The translations under genes were made by a program, and so were the position numbers. The notes beneath the pieces were generated by a model that saw nothing but the letters and a program-made list of their open reading frames with translations, had not been told where the DNA came from and did no database searches. Below are positions 13,801 to 24,865 of a stretch of 64,000 nucleotides of DNA, one piece after another. The DNA comes from Nymphaea colorata (taxonomy: Eukaryota > Streptophyta > Magnoliopsida > Nymphaeales > Nymphaeaceae): contig NC_045141.1 in the NCBI RefSeq assembly GCF_008831285.2, positions 15,548,106 to 15,612,105 on the forward strand, given 5' to 3'. Position 1 is the first letter of the stretch. The number at the start of each line of letters is the position of its first letter.

Positions 13801-16800
13801 AGGTGCAGCAGTTACTGATATAGTGGTACTTGTGGTAGCTGCTGATGATGGAGTTATGCCTCAGACACTTGAGGCAATGTCGCATGCGAAAGCAGCAAAG
13901 GTACCCATTGTAGTTGCAATAAATAAATGTGATAAACCAGCTGCAGATCCAGAAAAGGTAAAAATCCAGCTTTGTTCAGAGGGCTTGGTGCTGGAGGAGA
14001 TGGGAGGTGAGGTGCAAGTGGTTGAAGTATCTGCAACAAAAGGGCTTGGACTGGATAAGTTGGAGGAAGCTTTGTTACTTCAAGCTGAGTTGATGGATCT
14101 AAAAGCTCGGATTGATGGCCCTGCACATGCTTATGTTGTAGAGGCAAGACTTGACCGTGGAAAGGGACCTTTGGTCACTTCAATAGTGCGATCAGGGACC
14201 TTAGTTTGTGGCCAACATATTGTTGTGGGTGCAGAATGGGGCAGAATTAGAGCTATTAGGGATATGTTTGGTAAGATGGCTGATGTTGCAGGGCCTGCAA
14301 TGCCTGTCGAAATTGAAGGACTTAGAGGTCTTCCAATGGCTGGTGATGAAATTACTGTTGTGGAATCAGAAGATAGAGCAAGAATGCTTAGTTCTGGGAG
14401 GAAAAAGAGGTTGGAGCAAGAGAGGCTCAGGAAAATTAGTCAAGATAGGATTGAAACACCCGAAATATCTGAGGAATTCTCCGGAAGGGTTGAGATGCCT
14501 ATAATTGTTAAAGCTGATGTTCAAGGCACTGTTCAAGCAGTGACAGATGCATTGAAGAGCCTAAACAGTCCTCAGGTGTGTGCCCGCAAGCATGCATTCA
14601 TTCCATATGGGGATTTGCAGGCTGTGCAATCTTCATGATATCTAGTCATGTTTAAACTTTAAGTTTAAACAATGGTCCATGCCTTCTTCAGTTACATTGT
14701 AATTTGCATTGCTTGAGAATGATCAGGCTGCTCCTTGATGGAATGGGTGAAAAACTTGAAATAACCCCAAAGTTGTTCTTAACAAGAATCAAGTAACATT
14801 GCTCATTTTGACTTAAACAAAAATTTCAAATAACATCAAATTTATTCTTAACATGGACCAATTAACATTTTTCAGACAATGTCCATTTGATTTTAAGTCC
14901 ATTCTTTTTCCCTGTGCACCCCGCCCCCCCTTCTTTCAAGTTGGTTCAGTGACTCAGTCAAACTCAATTTGTTTGCATCAATAAAGAGATATGCTTTTCA
15001 TATAAATAGGGACAAGTACTGCACAATAAATATATGTTTTCCATGTCTCTTCTTTAACTCATCTGATTTGTTTCCTACTTGACAAGGTGCACGTTCTAAT
15101 TTATCTGCCAGAAAGATGCTAGATTCTTAGTTTTAGGAAAAAAAACTGCAGTGAAATTTTTTATTTGCCTTTTGGAGTAAGAAAAAACCGTATATGTGAA
15201 ATTTTTGCTGGTTTTTTGTCTAATGTGGCTTGTCCATGTGTCTTCCCAATATGCACTCAACTTAAATTCTGGTTTTAATCTTTATCTGGATTGCAGCTAA
15301 TAATTTATGCGGACAACTTCCCTGCCAACTTAGTTTGAGGTACAGAGTGTGATGTTCTTATGCTATGACCAGGTTTTTGTGAACATAGTTCACACTGGAG
15401 TTGGGCCAATTTCCCAGTCAGATGTTGACATGGCCCAAGCTTGTGGAGCATGCATAGTTGCTTTTAACATCCGCAATCCTCCAAGTTCTGTCACTCTTGC
15501 AGCTAATCGTTCGAACATTAAGGTGTGACTTTTATTGGCATTATTTTCTTGTTTCATCATGTGGGTAAAACCGTAAATGTCCGTACTTCTCTTTAGTTGG
15601 TTGAGAATGGTATCACTTTGTTTATTTTAGTTTGTCAGATGACATTCTGCATGGAGGTTTTTGTTATTTTGTAATGGGTGCATAAGATATTTTTGTTTTT
15701 TCTAGGATTAATAGTTCTGATGTGGCCCAAATACTATTGATTGAAATGGGAATTTTGAAAATGAAATCCTTACCCAGTAATACTTTTGACTAGCGAGTTC
15801 TGACAGCTGTCAGCTGTGAGTGTGGGTATGGGTTTGGAGATAGTTTGAAGAAAACACAGGTGCAGAGATACGGCCATAAACACACACACATGTATACCAA
15901 AAATAAATACGTACAACAAAAAGGAACAAAAATAAATAATAACAAAAAAGGATGAAATGCACATAAGCATGGAAGAGTGTTTTGAAAATGGTCAAGGTTG
16001 ATTGAGTCCAAAAAATGATAGATTCGGCCTCAGGTGCATTGACAAGGTCAATGCAGTGTCCCAGGCTCCCAGACATCTCAGAGCTTCCTCTGTTTCTGCA
16101 CCGATGTCCTGGCATGTTGACACGGTTACCTCCACTTAAACAGGGTGTCCGTGTCACTTAAGCTGCCACCTATATAGTGATCACATGCTTTTTCCAATCT
16201 TTTTGCCTCGATCTGTTTGGTGGATTTGGTCTGTTTTCTGGCTCAATATTTTGTGAGATACATGGTTTTCTCAATAGTACTTCTGGTGATTCTAAGTGAA
16301 GTGGTTATGCTTGATGCTTCACATGGTAGAATTATATCTTTTTAGAAGTCAATGCTACCATGGGTCTTTAGAGCTGTACTCAGAGTAGGATGGGGATTAG
16401 GCTGGCCCAATTGATATCTGTCACAGGTCTCTAGACTGTTGATCAGAGTCATCAGACTTTTAGTTTCTCAGCTCATCAGGTTGATGGGCCATGTGAAGAC
16501 CAGGGCATGGGGGCCTGGTCCATTGCTGGTGTATTAGCCCATGGGCCTGATTGAAATGTATCTGGTAGTGCTAACCAAAGATTACATTTAGGTATTCAAA
16601 TTCAACGTAAATATCACACTGAAAAGCGAGCAGAGAGAGAATAACACATCTAAAAGGTTATCTCCCTGATCATTGGATGCTAAAAGATGAGCATTTGATA
16701 AGGAAAGAGATGAACACCAGTATGATGTCATATTTGGTAGAACCGTGGAAGTCAGGATCTAATTTTCCATATACAGGCTTCAAGCTTCTTGCCACCCATA

Positions 16801-19292
16801 TGTCTGGCTATCTGGCTTCTATTGCAAGTCCAACTATGTAAATTGTAAAGTATCTAGAATTATATGTTCAAGAAAAAACATGAAAGCTTTTATTAGTAGT
16901 ACTAGTCCCTATATGGGCTGGTTGAATGGAACCAGTCTTATATATACTTGTGTGTGTGTGTGTAGATGGGGATAGAGAGAGAGAGAGAGAGAGAGGGAGT
17001 CCTGTTTTGTTCCTACTTATTAGCTTAAGGGTCAAACGTACCTTGATGACTAGTCAGGCTAGTTGATAGTTGGTGCCAGTAAACGCAAGAAATTAATAAA
17101 ATCATGGTGGCCGATTCCCCTCGTGTTGGCTTGTAGCTACTGGTTCCAATACGAAAACATAGACCGACATCTAAAAGTTTTTGATGTTGACATGCATTTT
17201 TTATGGACAATGAAAATCGGATCGTTGAGTTTAAATTGATGCATCTTGGTGGATCTCCTTCAGGAAATGTTGGCATGCAGATCCAAGTTGTAGGATCAGG
17301 GCCCTTAGCTATTGTCCTTGAGAAATGGCCGGCTAAGTTACAAATAAATATTTTTTTGGAGATTTTTTTAATTGAAGTAGGTGATGCTGTGATAATGCAG
17401 TGAAAAATTATGAAATTATGTCATTTATTCTAGAAAAGGAGTTCATTTCCTAAACATATCATAAAAAATCCTAATATGAAATTATGAAATTAAAAAAATC
17501 ATTTATATGTGTGTTTTTTGTATGATCTATGTAATATGGTTAAAGGTTGGGCTGTTGGAGTTTGCACCAATAGAGAAAAGGGTCTTGAAGTCATACCTCT
17601 ATGTTGAGAATGGATTGTGAAATCACTGCAAGAACCCTAGGCATCAGGTTAGATGTTTTAACCAACTTTTATTATGTAATTATATCCTTCCTTACTGGAG
17701 TCAAGCCAAATGAATCTTTATCAAAGGTTGATGAGGGTGACTCAAACTCACTCTGGCTTGGTCTAATGACTCTAAATATCGAACTTGATCATCAGATTGA
17801 CTGTAACTGAGCTCGAGTAGCTGGACTGATATATTCAACCCATGAACATGCAGCAAAATCTCAATACTTAGATGTATTAAATTTTAAGGTCAAAATATAT
17901 ATGTTCAGAAGGTCAATTCCTAACTAACCTGAGCATGTTATGGATATGGAGCACTAGTACAGGCCCATATGCAGAGACATGTACTTGCACATACACACAA
18001 CCATGGACTTAGAAACCAGTATAGGGGAGAAAAAAATTCAGAAACTGTTGCTGTTCAAGATTGAGTATGTAGTCTCCCAGGTAAACCGTTTTACTAAGTT
18101 TTCTTTTTTGACAAACATGACCTTATAGATGAGATCTGGTTTTTTGTGAGAATCAACACTTTGATTGTGTCGAGCAAGATTCCAACTCCCAGTTGATAGC
18201 TGTAAACACTTTGATTAAAATTGTGTTTCTTGGTTCGACAAACATGACTTCAAGGTCCATTTAGCAACAAATAGACCACGCTGAGCATACCTACATGAGT
18301 TGAAACAACTGCCATCATGAGTTCCTGGGAGATGTATTGCAGTGAATATGCGTTTACTGTCCATGGCAAGTGGATTTATACATGACATGGTGGATCCAGT
18401 CGCTGATGGTTTTCTTGTAATGGGCATTGAAATGAAAAGCAGGATATCAGATCACACTCTTAATCTCGTATTCCATTGAGAAGAAGGGATCGAATAACAC
18501 ACCCATATAATCTGCCTAATACATTAGTGTCTGGTTTGATTTCATCCACCGACTGTCCAGTTCTGTCATTACGTGACAAGAATTGGAAGTCTTCTCTGTT
18601 TTCAGCTGCGAACTGGTTCTGTATACTTTGGTAAACTTGACCTTCTTGTGATTTCCCTGTTTGGCTTTTAGTACCAGACACATCTTGCCCTCTGCATATT
18701 TAGTTTTACTTTTCACTGGGTGCTCTCCTGCCTCACTCATATGGTTGATAATATCTCCTGTCCTATGGCAATTTTCTATTAGACCAATGTTCAATCTTTT
18801 TCTGCTCTTTATTACGAAGATGACATTAAGACATTTTTATTTCTAATCTTTTGATAGATACGCCAACATCGTGTCATTTATCATCTGCTAGAAGATCTAG
18901 GCAGCTTGATCGTGGACAAGGCTCCTGGAGTCTTTGAAACTACAGTTGCAGGAGAGGCTCAGGTCTTGAGCATATTTGAACTAAAGGGAAGGAGCAAAAG
19001 CAAAGGTGCTGATGTTAAGATCGCAGGTTGCCGCATAACTGATGGTCGGTTCACAAAGTCCTCAACCATGAGACTCCTTCGCAGTGGCGAGGTTTTGTTT
19101 GAAGGGTCTTGTGCGTCCTTAAAACGTGAAAAACAGGACGTTGAAACCGTTGGTAAAGGGAATGAGTGTGGCCTTGTCATCAAGGATTATGACGACTTCC
19201 AGGTTGGGGACATCATTCAGTGCCTAGAACTTGTTAACAAGAAACCCAAATTTGTTTCATCGCAAAGCGGTGCTGTGAGGATCGAGTGTTGA
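1880..19292 (+). CDS. mtIF-2: Mitochondrial translation initiation factor IF-2 (seven exons)
   Basis: This GTPase brings initiator tRNA to the mitochondrial ribosome. Exons: 1880-1903, 2089-2176, 7020-7089, 10499-10826, 13538-14575, 15373-15522, 18858-19292. All junctions are GT-AG, phases agree throughout, and the sum is 2133 nt (710 aa), close to plant mitochondrial IF-2. An IF2 N-terminal domain covers about 117-170. The G domain has GHVDHGKTS (198-206), GITQH (223-227), DTPGH (245-249), NKCD (299-302) and SATK (335-338). Exons 6-7 encode the conserved segment with [11 protein letters not shown] and the C-terminal beta-barrel domain, ending IEC. The start is the MAWR motif, which I recall from plant homologues; exon 1 has only 8 codons, so exons 1-3 are less certain than 4-7. 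Introns 2, 3, 4 and 6 are 2.7-4.8 kb and carry transposon remnants. Confidence 0.93.
2777..2949. mobile_element. Diverged MITE-like copy of the CAGTGGCGGAGCC family
   Basis: The left end reads GGTGAGCCAGAAATTTT and the right end CCTCCACTG, which resemble the ends of the better copy at 53941-54140 (CAGTGGCGGAGCCAG at both ends). The inner GTGTGGGCAATTGCCC also resembles inner sequence of other copies. No target duplication is visible. Confidence 0.4.
3223..3598. repeat. 188-bp tandem duplication in intron 2
   Basis: Copies at 3223-3410 and 3411-3598 are the same length and differ at only a few single bases (for example TAACTG versus TAGCTG, GCTGCT versus GCTGTT). The near identity suggests a recent local duplication. 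Confidence 0.93.
5100..5960 (-). mobile_element. LTR-like segment, minus strand, boundaries unknown
   Basis: Read on the minus strand, a TATA box (TATATAAG, 5721-5728) is followed about 45 bases later by a poly(A) signal (AATAAAA, 5671-5677). That spacing is typical of the U3-R-U5 arrangement of plant LTR retrotransposons. I did not find matching TG...CA ends, a primer-binding site or a second LTR, so this may be a solo or truncated LTR, or another kind of insertion. Confidence 0.35.
7549..7731. repeat. Diverged tandem duplication, period about 111 bp (intron 3)
   Basis: Two copies share CATCTACTTGAGT, AATGTTAAAGGTTG and CTAATCTAACAT followed by GTTTGAGTCTGCAAGTG, starting near 7549 and 7660. 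Several substitutions separate them. Confidence 0.85.
9164..9820. mobile_element. hAT-type non-autonomous element, 641 bp, in mtIF-2 intron 3
   Basis: The element runs 9172-9812 and is flanked by a perfect 8-bp target duplication, CTGCTAAG, at 9164-9171 and 9813-9820. The terminal inverted repeats begin TAGGGCTGCACA and continue into arrays of GAGCTCGA-like motifs. An 8-bp duplication is typical of the hAT superfamily. The interior (about 9340-9610) is strongly purine-rich on this strand and encodes no transposase, so it depends on an enzyme supplied elsewhere. It sits in an intron, away from both splice sites. Confidence 0.88.
11272..11990. other. Unclassified repeat-like segment in mtIF-2 intron 4
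   Basis: This stretch differs from the rest of the intron. It has a GC-rich start (GGAGCGGCAGATCCC), a long AT-rich middle with TTA and TA tracts (11333-11660), and a GC-rich end containing several GACTCG- and CGGGTGCG-like motifs (11800-11980). It looks like an inserted element, but I found no matching terminal repeats or target duplication. Confidence 0.3.
16951..16998. repeat. Compound (GT)n and (GA)n microsatellite
   Basis: A GTGTGTGT tract followed after a short spacer by GAGAGA repeats, in intron 6 of mtIF-2. Confidence 0.9.
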
Positions 19293-20531
19293 TAACGGTC
19301 TGCCCCAAAGTGTAACATTATAGTATGTCAAGAGGCTGATAGTTGAGGTATTTATCACTGTTTCGGCAGCACTATTTGCTGCCTACAAATTTTTTGTTCT
19401 CAGATTTTGTTTTTTATTATACTTGGCAAGGAGGGAATGAAGAAATGTTGTCGTGTTACTTGAAATTGTCTAAAGTGGACTGATTTATACAAGAATGATA
19501 ATCCTTTTTGGTGCTTCGGTGAAAATGTCAGTTGCATTTACTTGTGCAGGGATTGTTCTTTTTTTTTTTTGGTAGGCTGATCCTGAACTCGTATGTAATT
19601 ACCACAAATCTCTTCCGATCCTTCTCGGGTCCCGAGTGGGGTATCCAGCTTCGCGTTTTGGTAAAAGATATGGAATCGGAGATTGAAGCATGACCGATAG
19701 GCACCTCCCATACATTGTGCCCGCCCCTTTTGAGTCGCACTATGTCAATCCATGCGGTTTCCGCTTGCCTGTAATATGCAAAAAAGAAGTAAAGACGGGC
19801 TCTTTCATTTTAACAACTGTAATATGCAAAATTTATATTAACTAAAACACCTGTATTTGTAAGTAATCTTTCTAAAAGTTGTACCGTCATGTTGGCAGTG
19901 TGATATTGAGAGAACTTTCACACGCGCATGTAGATATATAAAATCATTTGATTTTTGGTTTGAATGGAGAAATCCTCCGACCTCACAAAAAATACTGCTC
20001 GATACATTGGGCGATCGTGCACAACCATGCATATGCATATATACACACGCGCCCTCACTGGATGTCCGAAAAAAATCCATGTTATATATAAATATAGTTA
20101 TAATTATTATGTGTATATTAGTCGCATGATTCCTCTGTTCCCGACTTCTTTATAGCCGGAGAATCCATGTTATAAGTAGAGATCTAGGTTTTCAAAGATC
20201 AGTGTCAAAATATTCCCAGACCAGGATATCAGGACCTGTGACCTGGTTCAGGCACTGCTCACCAAGGGACGCCAGATGAGGCGGAAATAGAAAAAGGAAC
20301 CCGAACAAAAGTTATGTCGGTTATAGAAATAAATCTTAATGCCTAAGCATTGTCCGGTTTAGCTAGAAACTGCACAAATTATGTCAATAATCTTTAATAC
20401 TTTTGAGTTGTCTGATAATTGCGTCATAATTCTCTGGCTACTTTCTTCTCTGTTGCTTGAACTTCTTCTACTCTGCAATTGGTTCGCAGGCCTTTTATCT
20501 TTTCTCCGCTGGTTCTCCCCTGAGATCGGTC
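19293..20531. other. mtIF-2 3' region and leader region of the divergent GGPPS-like gene
   Basis: No other gene is recognised. The first few hundred bases should hold the mtIF-2 3' UTR. Near the right end, a pyrimidine-rich stretch (20440-20489) ends in TTCGCAG, a plausible splice acceptor directly in frame with the downstream gene, so an unseen upstream exon is possible. An in-frame TAA at 20427 and the absence of any in-frame ATG before 20532 define the start used here. Confidence 0.5.
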
Positions 20532-21515
20532 ATGTCTGCAACTCCAAGTTATGGCGGCAATCCAAACGGCCCATCAGGCGCACTACCTGGAAACGATCAC
20601 AAGGCATCGCCATCATTCTTCTTTGCTCAAGATGCAGATTACTTGAGGCACTTCCTCTCATCAAAACGTCAATCCGTGCATGAAGAGCTGGACAAGGCCG
20701 TCTATTTAAGGGAACCCAAGATCATCCACGAAGCCATGAGGTATGCCCTTCTTACGGATGGTAAGTATTGCGCTCCCATCCTCTGTATTGCAGCCTGTGA
20801 ACTTGTTGGTGGTACCCAGGAGACCGCCATGGCTTCTGCCTGCGCCCTCGAGATGATACACGCTGCGTCCATCATTCAGGATGATTGTATGGATGATGGT
20901 GAAGTCCGAAGAGGGAGACCAGCAATCCATAAGGTCTACGGAGAAGCAATGGCGATTCTAGCAGCTGATGCACTCATAGCTCTTGCTTTCGAACATATTG
21001 CTTCTGCCAGCAGAGGCGTTCATCCGGCAACCGTTGTCAGAGTAATTGCCGAGCTCGCCAAAGCAAGTGGTTCGGAAGGAATGGCTGCCGGCCAGGTGGT
21101 CCACTTGGCTACGACAGGACAGTCTGACATTAGTCTTGATCAGCTGGAGTTCATCCATAATCATAAGACCGGTGCTCTGTTGGAGGCATCCGTGAAAATA
21201 GGAGCCATCATAGGAGGTGGCTCAGATGAAGCGATCAGAACACTTCAAAAATATGCGCGGTGTGTCGGCCTCTTGAATCAGATTGTTGATGACATACTTG
21301 ATGCAACAGAGTCATCTGAAGAACTGGGGAAGATGGCTGGAAAAGACGCTGCCGATGGTAAGATCAGGTTTCCGGACGTGATGGGGTTGCAGAGGTGTAG
21401 GCAGTTTGCTGAGGAACTGAACCAAGGAGCCAAACAGCACCTGTTGGGATTCCACGCAGATAATGTGAGGCCTTTATTGTGCTTCTCAGACTATATTGCC
21501 TTCAGGCAACGTTAG
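20532..21515 (+). CDS. Divergent GGPPS-like protein with altered catalytic motifs
   Basis: Intronless, 327 aa from the first in-frame ATG. It is a trans-isoprenyl diphosphate synthase paralogous to the canonical GGPPS at 29504-30673; conserved stretches include [21 protein letters not shown] and SSEELGK.AGKD. The second aspartate motif is intact (DDILD, 253-257). The first reads DDCMD (117-121) where the paralogue has DDLPCMD, a six-base in-frame deletion. The isopentenyl-diphosphate-binding motif GGKRVRP reads DGKYCAP (77-82), losing the key arginine; GQVVDL reads GQVVHL, and FQVVDD reads NQIVDD. It lacks an obvious transit peptide. The open full-length frame argues against a simple pseudogene. 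It may be a non-catalytic partner subunit or a prenyltransferase of changed specificity; neither is shown. Known small subunits carry paired CxxxC motifs; I see only CIAAC (85-89), which the canonical copy also has. Confidence 0.85.
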   Translation: MSATPSYGGNPNGPSGALPGNDHKASPSFFFAQDADYLRHFLSSKRQSVHEELDKAVYLREPKIIHEAMRYALLTDGKYCAPILCIAACELVGGTQETAMASACALEMIHAASIIQDDCMDDGEVRRGRPAIHKVYGEAMAILAADALIALAFEHIASASRGVHPATVVRVIAELAKASGSEGMAAGQVVHLATTGQSDISLDQLEFIHNHKTGALLEASVKIGAIIGGGSDEAIRTLQKYARCVGLLNQIVDDILDATESSEELGKMAGKDAADGKIRFPDVMGLQRCRQFAEELNQGAKQHLLGFHADNVRPLLCFSDYIAFRQR

Positions 21516-22137
21516 TTTCCCTTTGTTAACGTGATGTTACTGATGTATACCTGCATTTTACCATGTTAACAGACTTTTGTTTCATTTCTTGAATGAGAAA
21601 CACAGGCATAAATTATCAGGAAGATGGTTTGCAGCTGTTTGAGATCGGGTACAATGAGAGCTTGTTGTGTCTACAGAAAACTTAGACGTACCATGTCGGA
21701 CTCAAGTGTATATTGTTATCGGTGTTCGTCCGATTCAATCTTTTCTGCATCCGACCCCAATTTAGAAAATGATTTTTGTATGAACCAGGTCCAACTATGT
21801 TGCATGTTGGCTAATTTTTTCGCAGTTTTTGCTTGAACAATATATAATTTGGGTTACACCAAATGATGTGCTTTTCACGTGTTTAACCCGAGACAGATAA
21901 AAAGCTAGTATTTTGCTTATGATTTTTGGTCTAACTGACTGAGTTGAGTCCAAATACTGAGCTCTTCTCATGTTTGATTTCTATCATGAAAGTAGAGGAG
22001 GAATCTCTGCTCAATATGACAAATAGAAATATGCTGTTAATTATGTTCGACATGACTGTCTGTTAGTACCTGTAATTGGTTCAGAAATTTGATTTGGCTT
22101 CTTGAGCGCTGGCTGAATCCCTGAAGGTTCCTCCTCC

Positions 22138-22202
22138 CTTGCTAGTTCAATTCGATTGATCTAAATGTTGATCTTGCTAGTTCAATTCGATTGATCTAAA
22201 TG
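22138..22202. repeat. Tandem duplication, 35-bp period
   Basis: Two identical copies of a 30-base segment starting CTTGCTAGTTCAATTC, at 22138-22167 and 22173-22202, separated by a 5-base spacer. Confidence 0.92.
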
Positions 22203-23191
22203 ACTCCGTTTCACTGGGCCACGCAGAAAACAATTCTCCCATCAGACAAAGAAATGCCAGGCAAGAATCCTGCAGGCTAATGTGGTGAAGTGTTCCTTGT
22301 GCGTAGAGCCTTAGTCCTTCTCCATTGATAAGTTCCTCTACCATGTCAGCTGATTGTCTGCATTGTCGTGAAACGATGAACATCTTATGTTATTCCATTC
22401 AAATGAATCTGTAAGCATTTTTCATCAAGTCTGTTCAACTTTCTCATCTAATCTCATGATTATCGGTGTCATAGTTGTGGATGTAGAAAACCTGAACAGT
22501 GCTGGTGCATCTAGCTATGGAGTCACTGTTGGAGTGTGCCAAGTTAGATCTGCCATTTTCATGTACGTTAAGTTAGCCTGTTCTCTGTCTGAGGTAGCCA
22601 GATTGAGCTAAAAGGCAAACCAAATCGCCATTGGTTCAACTTGAATTGCCTTGAAATGAGCCAAACTCATTGACTTAGTTTCTTTGAGTTTTTTCTTGTA
22701 ACAACTTTGAAGAGAAAACCAGGTCTGAACACTATAAGCAGCAATGTTGAAATTCCTTCGCGCACACCTCCTTGGCCCCAATTTCTGCACCTATTTTGTG
22801 CTGGCGTGCACCTAAACTACAGCGCACACGTATCAAGATTCAAGCTGAAGTATTCACACCATACTGTCCAAACCAATATCATAAACATCCGGATCGGCGC
22901 CTTATACGGGACAATGTGATTCAGCCTGTATCGTGGATTTTTAAATTATTTTTTACATTAACTCATTTTTTTGAAATATCATATTATTAATATGACTGCC
23001 GCTACAGGCCATATATCTGCCCTTTTTTTCTGGAAAAAATGTGTGAATGGGATGATATGAATCAATACACGATGATATGGCAAGATTAGAGCAGACAGTT
23101 TGAATTCCCCTTAGAAGAATCTGCAACCTCTAAACCTTCCTACCAACCTAGCTCTTACTTGCTACACGTCTCAAAATTAAGAACCAAAGAT

Positions 23192-23390
23192 CAGTGGCAG
23201 AGCCAATTTTTTTTTTCTTAGGGGCTGAACTATCTTTTCCAAAACTTCTCTGAGGGCCAAATGACAATTTTCAAAGCTTTTCCATGGGCAAACTAATAAC
23301 TTTAAAAGTTATGACAAGTATTTTCTTGTTTCTTTTTTTTCAAAATCTCAGGGTAGGCTATTGCCCTTGCAACCCCTGCGGCCGCCCCTG
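23192..23390. mobile_element. MITE-like copy of the CAGTGGCGGAGCC family
   Basis: Starts CAGTGGCAGAGCC and ends GGCCGCCCCTG, an imperfect inverted pair. Length is about 199 bp. Flanking bases (CCAAAGAT and AAAAGAAT) are only a poor match, so the target duplication is not proven. Confidence 0.55.
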
Positions 23391-23692
23391 AAAAGAATTT
23401 GCTTTTTTCTTTTCTTTTTATCTGCATTGAATTTAATGAAAATGATCTTTATCTATGAAGTGCTCAACGTATATATATAGATGTATATATAAATAATATA
23501 TATACACCCGTACCTCATATCCACAATTTTTAAAATTAATGTGTTTCATAACTGCTTCTTTGTATCGTACCCATACCAGCATCTGTGTAACTTTGTTTCT
23601 TTTCCTCATTGCTGTCCAAAGGAAGTGCATTTTCTTCACGTCTCGCATAAAGCATTTATGCAGAACCAAGTTTTCAGAAAACCAAGTTTGAA

Positions 23693-23960
23693 ACAGGTTG
23701 GCATCCAATCAGCGCCAATAGTTGCGGACTTCCACGCTGAATTGATTGGACGTTGCTCTTTTTCTTTTTCAAAGTTAGAAGCATCACATGACTAATGGAT
23801 TCTCCGTATCGTTCCAATTCGATAAACCTGGTTTGAACAGGTAGGCATCCATCCAAGAGCTCCTGAAAAGATAATCCATGCTGAATTGATTGCAGCTTGC
23901 TCCTTTCTTTTCTTTTTCTTTCAAGTTAGAGTCTTTCTTTTTCTATTAAGTTAGAATCAT
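23693..23960. repeat. Diverged tandem duplication, period about 145 bp
   Basis: Both copies contain GAACAGGT(T/A)GGCATCCA or a close variant, then CCA(C/T)GCTGAATTGATTG, a pyrimidine-rich tract and AAGTTAGAA, so one block was duplicated and then diverged. Confidence 0.75.
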
Positions 23961-24499
23961 CATGTGATTCATTACTTCACGGCAATTATTTGTTTTTGAT
24001 ATACTTAGGTATCATTATGCCAGCTTGTGGGCTGGATGTGCTGCAACTGTTAAGATTTGTACTGAAGCAAATTCTTGTCTGTTTGCTCCTACTATTTGCA
24101 AACAAAATCTGAATTTTCAAAGTGGTATTATAAAAATTTTCTAGTGGGTGTATGTTTTAAATAAGATTCATGATTTTGATGTTCACATTTGTTTATAAAA
24201 TTGTAAAGCTTGATGAAGGGAAAAGTATAAATAGATCTACCATATCTGAAGCATGTCTTTTAGTGAATATAAGATACAATTTTAATTTTTAAAAAATTTA
24301 CTGTATTTTTTTCAAGCACGCCATATTATACACAAGAAAAACATCACCAATTAAAATGCAAAAACTATATTTATGACTAATACAACAATGTCGCCACAGC
24401 AATTGAATTTGTATTTCTATGCATGAGAGAACAAGTAGAGGTGAAGCACCAAAAAATTGCAGATCTAATTGGAAAAGGTGAGGTATTCTGCTTTTAGTG

Positions 24500-24691
24500 T
24501 GTTAGACCAGGAGACGCTTAGGAGGAGTGGATGCAGGTGTTGGCAATTGCTCACACAGACCCACAAAAAATTCTTATTTTTATACTGACACATCAAAGCA
24601 TTTTTCTCCTTTACATGTTGGTGCCACATAAAAATTTTAAATTTATTACTAATGCCCCTTAGTCAGAAATTTCTAACTCCACCTGTCACTT
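24500..24691 (-). mobile_element. MITE-like segment of the CAGTGGCGGAGCC family, minus strand
   Basis: Reading in reverse from 24691, the sequence begins AGTGACAGGTGGAGTTAGAAATTTC, similar to the left end of the family. The other end is poorly defined near 24500. Confidence 0.35.
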
Positions 24692-24819
24692 AGTTGCTTA
24701 TGTGCAGACTAAAAAATAAGAGAATGACTGAGCAAAAGAGCTAAGTACCCAGCACCTATACATTTGTAATCATCTTGATCTCCATGCCAATTGCAATCCA
24801 AATATGCAACAAACAAAAA

Positions 24820-24822
<3 letters not shown>

Positions 24823-24862
<40 letters not shown>
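24823..24862. repeat. (AT)20 microsatellite
   Basis: Uninterrupted AT dinucleotide repeat of 40 bases. Confidence 0.95.

Positions 24863-24865
<3 letters not shown>

Noticed and set aside
13854-14504. Extra ORFs in other frames within mtIF-2 exon 5
   Set aside because: They overlap the conserved GTPase exon and have no family features.
20532-21515. Calling the divergent GGPPS-like gene a pseudogene
   Set aside because: The frame is intact over the full domain, the deletion in the first motif is in frame, and the second aspartate motif is conserved. It stays a gene with uncertain function.
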